NCBI GenBank assembly: GCA_964399955.1
Contig: CAYNST010000134.1
Location: 1-8,722 of the forward strand
Origin: CAYNST01 sp964399955
GTDB lineage: Bacteria; Pseudomonadota; Gammaproteobacteria; Pseudomonadales; Cellvibrionaceae
DNA length: 8,722 bases
Reading direction: 5' to 3'
Position 1 is the stretch's first letter. Each line of letters begins with the position of its first letter. The notes beneath the pieces were generated by a model. That model was not told where the DNA came from, ran no database searches, and saw nothing but the letters and a program-made list of their open reading frames with translations. This document shows, piece after piece, positions 1 through 6,710 of the stretch. Both the position numbers and the translations under genes were made by a program.

Positions 1-327
1 GGGGGGGGGTTATCCCGCCTCTGACGGATGCAAGCCAAACGTCAATGGCAATCCCGCTGTTACTTCTTCTCAATCGCAACCGGCGCCGGCGCCCCTAAAC
101 GGGAAGAAACGCTGATGATCTCGAAGCAGGATCACTGTCAAGCCGGAGCCCTGAGCAGAAATGCCATTGAGCTGCGCGGCCCCATCTGCGCATTACCGCA
201 GATTAAAGCGTTCACAGGCATATTTTTTTAACGCTATATCTATTTTTAACACTGAAGTAAAAAAAAATGGGCAAAGAAGGTCAACAATAAAACGTTCGAG
301 TGTTGGACATAAAAAATATTTCAGAGG
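1..327. other. Leader region without a recognisable gene
   Basis: I see no gene here. Open frames are short (67 codons at most) and match no family I know. The window opens with nine G in a row, which looks more like an assembly or read edge than biology. Positions 80-89 form a 10-bp palindrome (CCGGCGCCGG). Positions 184-190 and 197-203 (ATCTGCG / CGCAGAT, 6-nt loop) can form a hairpin, but the T-run at 223-229 is about 20 nt away, so it is a poor intrinsic terminator. From about 218 to 320 the sequence is clearly AT-rich, with T- and A-tracts, as is common upstream of strong promoters. That suits the flagellin gene that follows. Confidence 0.5.
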
Positions 328-332
328 TTGGT

Positions 333-361
333 TAAACTTTTGGCGAAGGCCGGTCGCTTAA
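333..361 (+). promoter_or_regulatory. Candidate sigma-28 (LafS) promoter of the flagellin gene
   Basis: TAAACTTT at 333-340 matches the sigma-28 -35 element TAAAGTTT at 7 of 8 positions. GTCGCTTA at 353-360 matches the -10 element GCCGATAA at 5 of 8, with 16 nt after TAAA instead of the usual 15. This would start transcription near 368 and leave a leader of about 50 nt. A rival is TAAA at 288-291 with GGACATAA at 305-312, which has a better -10 but a short 13-nt spacer. Lateral flagellins are transcribed by the system's own sigma-28, so a promoter of this kind is expected. The exact site remains uncertain. Confidence 0.35.
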
Positions 362-420
362 CCATAGAGAGACACAATAACGCTGCTTCTGCAGTTTTCC
401 AGCAAACAGAGGTTATTACA

Positions 421-1251
421 ATGGGACTATCCATCCATACCAATTTCGCATCCATGGTTACTCAGAACAGCCTGGGCAAAAACAACAACATGCTGGCCAA
501 CGCCATGGAGCGTCTGGGTACGGGTTTCCGCATCAACAGCGCCGCCGACGACGCCGCCGGCCTGCAAATTGCCAACCGCCTTACCTCGCAGACCCGCGGC
601 ATGGCTGTAGCCATGCGCAACTCGCAGGACGCCATCTCCATGCTGCAAACCGCCGACGGTGCATTGGACGAGATTTCCAGCATCGCCTTCCGCATGAAAG
701 ACCTGGCCACCCAGTCGGCCAACGGCACCAACAGCGCAGAAGACCGCACCGCTCTGGACGCGGAATATCAGCAGCTGGCGGAAGAAGTTGAGCGCATCAT
801 GACGCAGACTACCTTTGGCGGCGAAGTGCTGCTGGAAGGCGGCACTCTTGATGATGCCATCGACTTCCAGATAGGAGCCGGTGCGAGTGAGACCCTGGAA
901 TTTGACGCATCGACTGAGCTTGGTGAAGTTGCTACAGCTTACGGTGCGCTGGGCGATGTCACTGACGCTGCCAACTCCACCACTGCAATCGGTGCGGTCG
1001 ATGATTTGATTGCTTCAGTGGGTGCTTCGCGAGCCAAAATGGGTGCCAACGTCAACCGCCTGGAACACACCATCAACAACCTGGCGTCCATCAGCCAAAA
1101 CGTGTCGGCTGCCACCGGTCGAATCATGGACGCGGACTTTGCGGTGGAAAGCTCCAATATGACCAAGCAGCAAATGTTGATGCAGTCTGGTATCTCCATC
1201 CTCGGCAACGCCAACCAGATGACCGGCATGGTGGCCTCATTGTTGCGCTAA
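421..1251 (+). CDS. lafA: Lateral flagellin LafA
   Basis: Structural subunit (276 aa) of the lateral flagellar filament, secreted through the flagellar type III apparatus. The N-terminus MGLSIHTNFASMVTQNSL and the block RLGTGFRINSAADDAAGLQ (around residues 36-54) are the conserved D0/D1 flagellin core. The C-terminus (SAATGRIMDADFAVESSNM, ending in TGMVASLLR) is the matching C-terminal D1/D0 helix. The middle is short, so the variable D2/D3 domains are essentially absent, as is usual for lateral flagellins. An in-frame upstream start at 328 exists. I chose ATG 421 because the flagellin N-terminus begins exactly there and AGAGG at 408-412 sits 8 nt upstream. It is followed at once by a strong terminator, so it is largely a single-gene transcript, as expected for the most abundant flagellar protein. 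There is no cysteine. The family call is near certain. The lateral assignment rests on sequence style and neighbours. Confidence 0.96.
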   Translation: MGLSIHTNFASMVTQNSLGKNNNMLANAMERLGTGFRINSAADDAAGLQIANRLTSQTRGMAVAMRNSQDAISMLQTADGALDEISSIAFRMKDLATQSANGTNSAEDRTALDAEYQQLAEEVERIMTQTTFGGEVLLEGGTLDDAIDFQIGAGASETLEFDASTELGEVATAYGALGDVTDAANSTTAIGAVDDLIASVGASRAKMGANVNRLEHTINNLASISQNVSAATGRIMDADFAVESSNMTKQQMLMQSGISILGNANQMTGMVASLLR

Positions 1252-1268
1252 GCTTTGAAAATCCGAGT

Positions 1269-1294
1269 GCCCCCGCGCAAGCGGGGGCTTTGAT
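1269..1294 (+). terminator. Intrinsic terminator after lafA
   Basis: GCCCCCGC (1269-1276) pairs perfectly with GCGGGGGC (1281-1288) around a GCAA (GNRA-type) tetraloop, followed by TTTGATTT. An 8-bp GC-only stem with a stable tetraloop 17 nt after the flagellin stop codon is a textbook terminator. The T-tract is interrupted by GA, so some read-through into fliD is possible. Confidence 0.85.
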
Positions 1295-1327
1295 TTGAAG
1301 TGTCTCACCTGTGGAGGTTGAAAGCGC

Positions 1328-2599
1328 ATGATCAATGGTAATACCGACGTCAGATCCCTTGCGGCTCAATTCGTACAAGCCGACCGCGCCTCCCAGGACC
1401 AGTATTTCAACGGCCGCAAAACCGGCTACGAAACCACCCTCAAGCTGTACAGCACGCTCACCGGCAAGATCAACGAGCTGCGCGACAGCTTGCGCACTTT
1501 GACCCAGAATAAACAGTTTGAAGCCTTCAGTGTGACCCAGTCCGCCGAGGGGTTCGCCAATGTCTCAGCCAGCGGCAGCACCGCCGCCGGGCAGTATGAA
1601 ATTGTGATCGACCGGCTGGCCAGTGCCCATCAGGTGGCGCTGGATTTTGCCTCGGAAACCGACCCGCTGCCCAGCTCCGGCCAGCTGACCCTGGGCGTGG
1701 GTGCAGAGGCTTTCAGCATTGATTTGTCCACCCTGCCGGCCGGGGCGGATTTGAGCAAACTGCGCGACGCCATCAATGCCGACCCTGCCAACCCGGGACT
1801 GAAAGCATCCATTGTGCGCAGCGGCGGGGCAGTGAAGTTGTTGCTTAAAAGTGAAGAGACCGGCGCTGCCAATACCCTGAGCATGAGCACCAACGGCGAC
1901 CCGGCCATGGCAGATATTCAGCTGGCCATCGACGGCCGTACCGAGCTGAGCCAGGCCCGGGATGCGCGGATTTTCCTCGGCGACAATCAGGCGCTGGAGC
2001 TGACATCCGCCACCAATAATTTCACCAACGTCATCGACGGCGTCACCATAGACTTACAGAAAGTGCATGCGCCGGGCGAGACACTGACGTTTACCGTGGG
2101 CCAGGATACCAAGGCCACCAAAGAACAATTGCAGAAAATAGTGGACGGTTACAACGGCATAGTGGATGCGGTTGCCAAAAACAACGGCAGCAATGACAGC
2201 ACCAGCCGCGCACTGTTGCAGCAATTGCGCGCCCAGTTCAGTAACGCCGGCATCAGCAGCGTGGGGCTGGAGATCAACCGCAGTGGCAAATTGACCGTCA
2301 ACACTGGCCGTCTGGAAAAATTCCTGGAGCAGAACCCCGCCGGTCTCACCGAGCTGATGTCCGGTACCGGCGGCATGTTACAGCAGTTGACCGATCGCCT
2401 GGATACCTTCACCAAGGGCGATAAATCCCTGCTGAAAAGCTCCACCACTTCGATCACCGCCAGCCTGAAGCAACTGGAGCAACGCATGGACCGCTTTGAC
2501 ATGCGCATGGACCGCAACTTTGACCGCTATGTGGCCCAGTTCAGCCAAATGCAGACTATGATTGCCAAGATGCAACAGACTTCTTCAATGTTTTTCTGA
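1328..2599 (+). CDS. fliD: Lateral flagellar filament cap protein FliD (LafB, HAP2)
   Basis: Filament cap (423 aa) that sits at the growing tip and inserts flagellin subunits. Residues 1 to about 105 fit the FliD N-terminal domain, with coiled-coil character around TLKLYSTLTGKINELRDSL. Residues from about 228 (ATNNFTNVIDGVTIDL) to about 405 fit the FliD C-terminal domain. The last helix region (QLEQRMDRFDMRMDRNFDRY, ending in QQTSSMFF) is the expected C-terminal coiled coil. The protein is shorter than many polar FliDs but close to lateral ones. The usual N-terminal glycine-rich GLGSGLD motif of polar FliD is replaced by MINGNTDVRSLAAQ, as in other lateral caps. The start at 1328 has GGAGG at 1313-1317, 10 nt upstream. 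The gene lies 76 bp after lafA, beyond a terminator, with no clear promoter in the gap. fliS follows after 22 bp. Confidence 0.93.
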   Translation: MINGNTDVRSLAAQFVQADRASQDQYFNGRKTGYETTLKLYSTLTGKINELRDSLRTLTQNKQFEAFSVTQSAEGFANVSASGSTAAGQYEIVIDRLASAHQVALDFASETDPLPSSGQLTLGVGAEAFSIDLSTLPAGADLSKLRDAINADPANPGLKASIVRSGGAVKLLLKSEETGAANTLSMSTNGDPAMADIQLAIDGRTELSQARDARIFLGDNQALELTSATNNFTNVIDGVTIDLQKVHAPGETLTFTVGQDTKATKEQLQKIVDGYNGIVDAVAKNNGSNDSTSRALLQQLRAQFSNAGISSVGLEINRSGKLTVNTGRLEKFLEQNPAGLTELMSGTGGMLQQLTDRLDTFTKGDKSLLKSSTTSITASLKQLEQRMDRFDMRMDRNFDRYVAQFSQMQTMIAKMQQTSSMFF

Positions 2600-2621
2600 T
2601 TTATTTATTCACGGGTGAATT

Positions 2622-3002
2622 ATGTTAGACGATTCCGGTTACGACGCCTACCGACACTCCCAGGTTGAAGCCCGCGCCGCCACCGCCGACCCTCACCAGT
2701 TGGTGCTGATGTTGGTGGACGGGCTGCTGGACGAGTTGGCCCGCGTCGAAGGCCATCTGCAGGCCAAAAACTATGAGCGCAAAGGCCAGTCCATTGCCCG
2801 CTGCATGAACATTCTGGGTGGTTTGGATACCGCGCTGGATATGGAAAAAGGCGGGGCACTGGCGGTGGAGTTGCACCGGTTGTACGACTTCTGCGGCAGT
2901 CAGCTGTTTGAGGTGGGCTTGAAGAACGATCCCGCCGGGCTGACCGTGGTGCGCACCATCATCAATGACCTGCGGGAAGGTTGGGAAGCGCTGTCGCTTT
3001 GA
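2622..3002 (+). CDS. fliS: Flagellin export chaperone FliS (LafC)
   Basis: Cytoplasmic chaperone (126 aa) that binds the C-terminal disordered segment of flagellin and keeps it from polymerising before export. The N-terminal YDAYRHSQVEARAATADPHQ and the helix LVLMLVDGLLDELARVEGHL (residues 27-46) are the FliS signature; the pattern PHQLVLMLxDG is nearly invariant in the family. Length and all-helical composition fit. It is 22 bp downstream of fliD and so probably cotranscribed with it. The ribosome site is weak (GGGTGA at 2613-2618, only 3 nt from the ATG). The next gene is 178 bp away behind its own promoter, so fliD-fliS appear to form one unit. Confidence 0.93.
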   Translation: MLDDSGYDAYRHSQVEARAATADPHQLVLMLVDGLLDELARVEGHLQAKNYERKGQSIARCMNILGGLDTALDMEKGGALAVELHRLYDFCGSQLFEVGLKNDPAGLTVVRTIINDLREGWEALSL

Positions 3003-3006
3003 CAAA

Positions 3007-3039
3007 AGCCGGGTTTCCGGCTGCTTCCGTCCAGCGGAA
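3007..3039 (+). terminator. Two tandem small hairpins after fliS, possible weak terminator
   Basis: AGCCGG (3007-3012) pairs with CCGGCT (3017-3022) around GTTT. TTCCG (3025-3029) pairs with CGGAA (3035-3039) around TCCAG. Both lie just after the fliS stop codon and before the sigma-54 promoter, where a transcript end is expected. Neither is followed by a T-tract, so termination would be weak or protein-assisted. Confidence 0.35.
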
Positions 3040-3101
3040 ACAGGCCTTCCTCTTTGACTGGGATAAAATTTTAAGTGGTTGATTTAACAAGAATTTTTAC
3101 T

Positions 3102-3116
3102 TGGCACGCCGGCTGC
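3102..3116 (+). promoter_or_regulatory. Sigma-54 (RpoN) promoter for the fliT-to-motB unit
   Basis: TGGCAC (3102-3107), five bases, then CTGC (3113-3116) matches the -24/-12 consensus TGGCAC-N5-TTGC with one mismatch. The GG and GC doublets have the required 12-nt offset. Transcription would start near 3127, leaving about 53 nt before the fliT ATG. It lies in the only sizeable gap within the fliD-to-motB gene run. Lateral flagellar systems use a sigma-54 activator, LafK, for mid-level genes, so its presence makes sense. The activator gene is not in this window. Confidence 0.8.
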
Positions 3117-3180
3117 TAAACATCCTCTGACAAGACGTTTGGCCGGGCCCCGGCTACCGCCCAAGTGACAGGATCTGCAG

Positions 3181-3477
3181 ATGAACAAGAATCTTCCCGA
3201 AGCCATCACCCAACTGGCCGTGCGTCTGGTTCAGGCCGCAGAGGCACAGGACTGGCAAAAATTGACCGCACTGGACTCTGAGGTGCAGTCATTGCTTGAA
3301 CGCATGGCAACGGTGCCTGCACCGCTGCCACCGGCGCTGGCCAAGCTGCAATTGGCCCATCAACGGGCGCTGAAATTGAGTTGTGAGCATGCCGCAGTCC
3401 TGCAACACCGCATCAGTAGCCTGCGCGACAACCGCGAAGGCTTGAGAGCCTACGCGCAGGCAGGCGACACACTATGA
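3181..3477 (+). CDS. fliT: FliT-like lateral flagellar chaperone (LafD/LafX type)
   Basis: Small helical cytoplasmic protein (98 aa), most likely the export chaperone for the FliD cap. The call rests mainly on position: the gene between fliS and fliK in lateral clusters is the FliT-like one (called lafX or lafD in some systems). Size, absence of membrane segments, and a heptad-like charged-hydrophobic pattern (for example AEAQDWQKLTALDSEVQSLL) agree. FliT proteins diverge fast and I see no diagnostic residue, so sequence evidence alone is weak. It has AGGA at 3170-3173, 7 nt before the ATG, and is the first gene behind the sigma-54 promoter. Its stop overlaps the fliK start in an ATGA junction, implying translational coupling. 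Confidence 0.7.
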   Translation: MNKNLPEAITQLAVRLVQAAEAQDWQKLTALDSEVQSLLERMATVPAPLPPALAKLQLAHQRALKLSCEHAAVLQHRISSLRDNREGLRAYAQAGDTL

Positions 3478-4577
3478 TTGGCGCCAATCTGCCCGCTACG
3501 GGAGCCAAGGCGCAGGTATTGACCAGCCCTGCGCCTGGCAAGCCCACTGAGCCAACGTCAACCGCTGCGGCGGGCACGCCGCTGCAGGCCCAGGTAGAAG
3601 CGCTGTTTGGCAGCCTTTTTGCCGCCCTGGCTGCCGTCCAGCCGCAGGATTCCCAAGACCCGGCACCGGCAGAGGAGCTTCCGGAGGAAGCACCTCTGGA
3701 GGCGTCAACGCATCCACTTTCAGCCCTGCTTCCGTCCTCTGCATCGGCACCGGTGATGCCGGAGCCGGGTGCACAAGCCACATCTGTAGCGGCAGGGCCG
3801 CCTGCGGCGGCGCCGATCCTGCCGGCCGGCCCTGTCCTCCCGGCGCAGGCTGGGGTTGCCCGCGCGGTGCAGGACATGCCTGTGCAGGACATGCCTGTGG
3901 CGGGCACCGCTGGCCTGCCTGCGCGTTCCGCAGAGGGCAGGCTCGCCCTGCCGTCCTTGCCGGTGCCTGCAGCCAACGCCGAGCTGGCAGCCAAAGAGTT
4001 GCCGCTCAGCAAAGAACCGGCCGGTTTGACGCTGCTCAGTCAGCGGCCGGTGACGCAAACCGGCCCGCAGCTGACCGGCGCCGAGTTTCGCCTAGACCTT
4101 GCCCCTCAGGGCATTAAACCCGGCCAGGCGGAGTGGTCCCCGGTGAAGGTGAACACCCAGGACGGTCAGTGGAGCCGCGACCTGATGGCAGCCCTGGGCG
4201 ACCGGCTGAGCATGCAGCTCAACCAAAACGTGAAAGAGGCAACCGTGCGGCTGGACCCGCCGGAGATGGGGCGCATTGAGCTGGTGGTGCGCATGGACGG
4301 CGAGCGTCTGAGTGTGCAGCTCAATGCCAGCCACGCCGGTGTGCGCGACATGTTGAGTCAGCACGCGGAGCGCCTGCGCAACGATCTGGCGGAGCAAAAC
4401 CTGCAGGTGGTGGATGTGCAGGTTGGCCAACAGGGCTCGCGCGGCAATGCCGATCAGTTCCAGCGGCAAGCCGACGCGATCACCTCCAACCTCCCGCCCG
4501 CTGAAGCGGAAGTCGAGGCGGAAATGGGCGTGCCCACAGAAACCAAACACGACCGCTGGCTAAGCACCAGCGCTTGA
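3474..4577 (+). CDS. fliK: Flagellar hook-length control protein FliK (LafE)
   Basis: Secreted ruler (367 aa) that measures the hook and switches export from hook to filament proteins. Residues 1 to about 190 are low-complexity and rich in Ala, Pro and Gly, as in the extended FliK ruler region. They include a tandem VQDMP VQDMP (residues 132-141). From about residue 215 the sequence becomes ordered. The C-terminal switch domain carries the conserved ATVRLDPPEMGRIELVV (residues 256-272) and LSVQLNASHAGVRDMLSQ, followed by LRNDLAEQNLQVVDVQV. The family keeps the L-x-P-x-x-L-G/M-x-I-E-V pattern here. The gene starts within the fliT stop codon and ends 13 bp before fliL. Its length is typical for lateral FliK. 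Confidence 0.92.
   Translation: MIGANLPATGAKAQVLTSPAPGKPTEPTSTAAAGTPLQAQVEALFGSLFAALAAVQPQDSQDPAPAEELPEEAPLEASTHPLSALLPSSASAPVMPEPGAQATSVAAGPPAAAPILPAGPVLPAQAGVARAVQDMPVQDMPVAGTAGLPARSAEGRLALPSLPVPAANAELAAKELPLSKEPAGLTLLSQRPVTQTGPQLTGAEFRLDLAPQGIKPGQAEWSPVKVNTQDGQWSRDLMAALGDRLSMQLNQNVKEATVRLDPPEMGRIELVVRMDGERLSVQLNASHAGVRDMLSQHAERLRNDLAEQNLQVVDVQVGQQGSRGNADQFQRQADAITSNLPPAEAEVEAEMGVPTETKHDRWLSTSA
3867..3896 (+). repeat. Tandem 15-bp duplication inside fliK
   Basis: GTGCAGGACATGCCT occurs twice back to back (3867-3881 and 3882-3896), in frame, giving VQDMP twice. The copies are identical, so the duplication is probably recent. It lies in the Pro/Ala-rich ruler region, where added residues could lengthen the molecular ruler slightly. 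Confidence 0.9.
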
Positions 4578-4590
4578 GGAGATACCTAAG

Positions 4591-5082
4591 GTGACAAAAC
4601 GCAAGCAGTTAGGCGTCAGCAACATGCTGCTGCTCACTTTGATCATCGTCCTGCTCATGCTGGTGGTGGTTGTGGGGGGAGGGCTTTGGGCTGTGTCCAG
4701 TGGGCGGCTGGATTTGAAAACCTTGATGTCGGAGCCGGACTCGCCCGCCGAGGAATTGTCCGCTCAGCCGCTGTTCAAGGGGTTGGATAAGTTTGTGGTC
4801 AGCCTGGCCAACCCGCAAACACCGCATTACCTGCTGCTGGAGCTGGCGCTGGTCAGCCAGGACCCGCGCATGCCGGAACAGGCCGATGAACTCAAATCCG
4901 TCATCCGCAATGCACTGCTGAAGCACTTTACCGCCAAAACGCGTGAGGATGTGCGCGAAGAACTGCGGGAAATAGACAACCTGCAGGGCATCCTCAAAGA
5001 AATATTGACGGCGGCTGCACTGAACTACGGCCACCAACTGTCGGTGGACACGGTGTTGATCACCAATGTTGTGATTCAGTAG
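4591..5082 (+). CDS. fliL: Flagellar basal-body associated protein FliL (LafF)
   Basis: Single-pass inner-membrane protein (163 aa) that surrounds or supports the stator and raises torque, which matters for swarming. A short basic N-terminus (TKRKQ) precedes one strong membrane helix at about residues 12-34 (rich in Leu, Ile and Val, ending VVVVGGGLWAV). The rest is periplasmic and fits the FliL domain: FKGLDKFVVSLANPQTPHYL near residues 63-82, then SVIRNALLKHFTAKTREDV. The start is GTG at 4591, chosen because GAGGAG at 4576-4581 lies 9 nt upstream and no ATG precedes the membrane helix at a better place. It is 13 bp after fliK and 8 bp before the sigma-28 gene, inside the same unit. Confidence 0.93.
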   Translation: MTKRKQLGVSNMLLLTLIIVLLMLVVVVGGGLWAVSSGRLDLKTLMSEPDSPAEELSAQPLFKGLDKFVVSLANPQTPHYLLLELALVSQDPRMPEQADELKSVIRNALLKHFTAKTREDVREELREIDNLQGILKEILTAAALNYGHQLSVDTVLITNVVIQ

Positions 5083-5090
5083 GGGTGGTT

Positions 5091-5783
5091 ATGCAAAACG
5101 CCTATCCGCTGACGCAGGACGGTCGCGCCGGTACCGGACAGGAAACTGCGCTGCTGACCCGTTATGCACACCTGGTCAAGCGCGCCTGTCGGCATCTGCG
5201 CAGCCAGGTCAGCGCAGGGTTCACCCAGGAAGATTTCGAGCAGGTGGGGTTGATGGGGTTACTGGAGGCCATTCGCCGCTACGGCGAGCCCGATGCCGCC
5301 TTTGAGACCTTTGCCTTCAAGCGCATCCGCGGCGCCATTCTTGATGAGTTGCGCAGGCAGGATTGGCGACCGCGCAGCGTGCGTCAGGCGGTACACGAGC
5401 TCAACCGCCACCACCGCAGTCTGTTCAACCGTTTGGGACGGGAGCCGACAGATGACGAGTTGGCGACCGCGGCGGGTTTGACTGTAAGCGAGGTGCGCGA
5501 ACGGCTTTACGACGGCCAGGCCGAGGAGATGCAGTGCCTGGAAGATTGGCTGGCCAATGGCGGTGATCAGGCCGACGGCAGTGCTGAGCGGCGGGACCTG
5601 CAGCACGACATTGCCGAAGCTTTGCGGCAGATGCCGGAACGCGATCAGCTGTTGATGACGCTTTATTACCAGCAAGATATGAATATGAAAGAAATTGCAC
5701 TGACGTTGGAGTTGACCGAATCCCGCGTTTGTCAGCTGCACAAAGAATGTCTGGCTAAACTTAACCGGTTACTTGCGGGATAA
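5091..5783 (+). CDS. lafS: Flagellar sigma-28 factor, lateral (FliA/LafS)
   Basis: RNA polymerase sigma factor (230 aa) for late lateral flagellar genes, chiefly lafA. Region 2 spans about residues 24-92, with the core-binding and -10 recognition part QVGLMGLLEAIRRYG and FETFAFKRIRGAILDELR, followed by the FliA-type DWRPRSVRQ (91-99). Region 3 follows (GREPTDDELATAAGL). Region 4 covers about 173-229, with the helix-turn-helix MKEIALTLELTESRVCQLH (199-217). A GTG at 5085 is in frame, but ATG 5091 has AGGGG at 5081-5085 and gives the normal start, so I prefer it. It is tightly packed between fliL (8 bp) and motA (6 bp). Being in a unit headed by a sigma-54 promoter places it above lafA in the cascade. 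No anti-sigma FlgM gene is visible here. Confidence 0.94.
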   Translation: MQNAYPLTQDGRAGTGQETALLTRYAHLVKRACRHLRSQVSAGFTQEDFEQVGLMGLLEAIRRYGEPDAAFETFAFKRIRGAILDELRRQDWRPRSVRQAVHELNRHHRSLFNRLGREPTDDELATAAGLTVSEVRERLYDGQAEEMQCLEDWLANGGDQADGSAERRDLQHDIAEALRQMPERDQLLMTLYYQQDMNMKEIALTLELTESRVCQLHKECLAKLNRLLAG

Positions 5784-5789
5784 CAACTT

Positions 5790-6710
5790 ATGCAGATTTT
5801 TGTTGGGCTTGGCATTGTTTTGCTTGGCGTGTTTGGCGGCTTTTTGATGGCCAACGGCAAGCTGGCAGCCTTTTGGCAGCCGGCGGAATTTGTGATTATC
5901 ATCGGCGCCGGTTTGGGCTCCATGATTGTTGGCAACTCCAAAACGGTTTTGCTCGAGTGTCTGCATCAGCTCAAGGGGTTGATTTCAGGCAAATCCAATG
6001 ACCCCGAAAAAGCCCGCCAGTTTCTCTTGTTGCTGCACCAGTTACTGGAAGGTATCCGCCAAAAGGGCCTGCTGGTATTGGACGAGCACATTGAGCAGCC
6101 CTGGGACAGTCCCTGGTTTCAAAGCTACCCCGAAGTTTTGAAAGACACCATACTGGTGAATTTCATGGCGGACAACTTCCGTATGCTGTCCATGGGCCGG
6201 GCCAACCCGCACGAGGTGGATGTGCTGCTGGAGCAGGAGATCATGGCCATTGAGAGCGATCTGCTGAAACCGTCCAAGGCCCTGCACCGCACCGGCGAGG
6301 CCATGCCGGGTTTTGGTATTCTGGCCGCCGTCGGCGGCATCATCATCACCATGCAGTATCTGGACGGGCCATTGGCCAGTATCGGGCTGCATGTGGCGGC
6401 GGCGCTGGTGGGAACCTTCTTGGGTATTTTTCTCTGCTATTGTGTGCTGGAGCCTGCCGCCTCGGCCATGCACGAGCGTGTACACCGTCAAGTGGGTATT
6501 TTAGAGGCGCTGAAGGCGGGACTGGTTGCGCACCTGGAAGGCAAAAACCCCCTTCTGGCGGTAGACGCTGCGCGGCGTGTGCTGGAGCTGGACATCAAGC
6601 CCGGCTTCTCCACTCTGGAAAAATGGTTGGAAGAAGGCCCGGAAGGCAGCAGTGACAGCGCCACCGCCACCGCCACCGCCACCGCCGAACCCGAGCGCGG
6701 TACCGTCTGA
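5790..6710 (+). CDS. lafT: Lateral flagellar motor stator protein MotA (LafT)
   Basis: Ion-channel half of the stator (306 aa), which pushes on the rotor. Four membrane helices are visible: about residues 3-21, 32-49, 171-191 and 201-223, with a large cytoplasmic loop between the second and third. From memory of the E. coli protein, key residues fall at the same numbers: P173 (in MPGFG), P222 (in VLEPAA) and R90 (in EGIRQKG). The rotor-facing acid at 98 is Asp here where E. coli has Glu. The C-terminus carries an Ala-Thr repeat (291-298) from a hexanucleotide microsatellite, giving a longer tail than usual. The start has CGGGA at 5776-5780. Its stop overlaps the motB start (TGATG). The neighbouring MotB is of the MotB type with an aspartate in the membrane helix. 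Lateral LafTU motors studied so far are proton-driven, so that is the likely ion. Confidence 0.95.
   Translation: MQIFVGLGIVLLGVFGGFLMANGKLAAFWQPAEFVIIIGAGLGSMIVGNSKTVLLECLHQLKGLISGKSNDPEKARQFLLLLHQLLEGIRQKGLLVLDEHIEQPWDSPWFQSYPEVLKDTILVNFMADNFRMLSMGRANPHEVDVLLEQEIMAIESDLLKPSKALHRTGEAMPGFGILAAVGGIIITMQYLDGPLASIGLHVAAALVGTFLGIFLCYCVLEPAASAMHERVHRQVGILEALKAGLVAHLEGKNPLLAVDAARRVLELDIKPGFSTLEKWLEEGPEGSSDSATATATATAEPERGTV
6660..6683 (+). repeat. Hexanucleotide microsatellite (GCCACC)4 at the end of motA
   Basis: Four perfect copies of GCCACC at 6660-6683, encoding (Ala-Thr)4 at residues 291-298 of MotA. Six-base steps keep the frame, so slippage would change only tail length. The tract ends 27 bases before the motA stop and motB start. 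Confidence 0.93.

Noticed and set aside
1..9. Run of nine G at the first bases
   Set aside because: Probably a sequencing or assembly artefact at a contig edge; not treated as biology.
40..115. Minus-strand frame ending in a plausible protein C-terminus (GAPAPVAIEKK then stop)
   Set aside because: An in-frame stop lies about 21 codons upstream, so it cannot be the end of a longer gene without a frameshift, for which there is no evidence.
28..231. A 67-codon open frame before lafA
   Set aside because: No recognisable motif, no ribosome site, and mixed composition running into the AT-rich leader.
5085..5090. GTG start for the sigma-28 gene two codons upstream
   Set aside because: It would overlap the AGGGG ribosome site itself; ATG 5091 is better placed.
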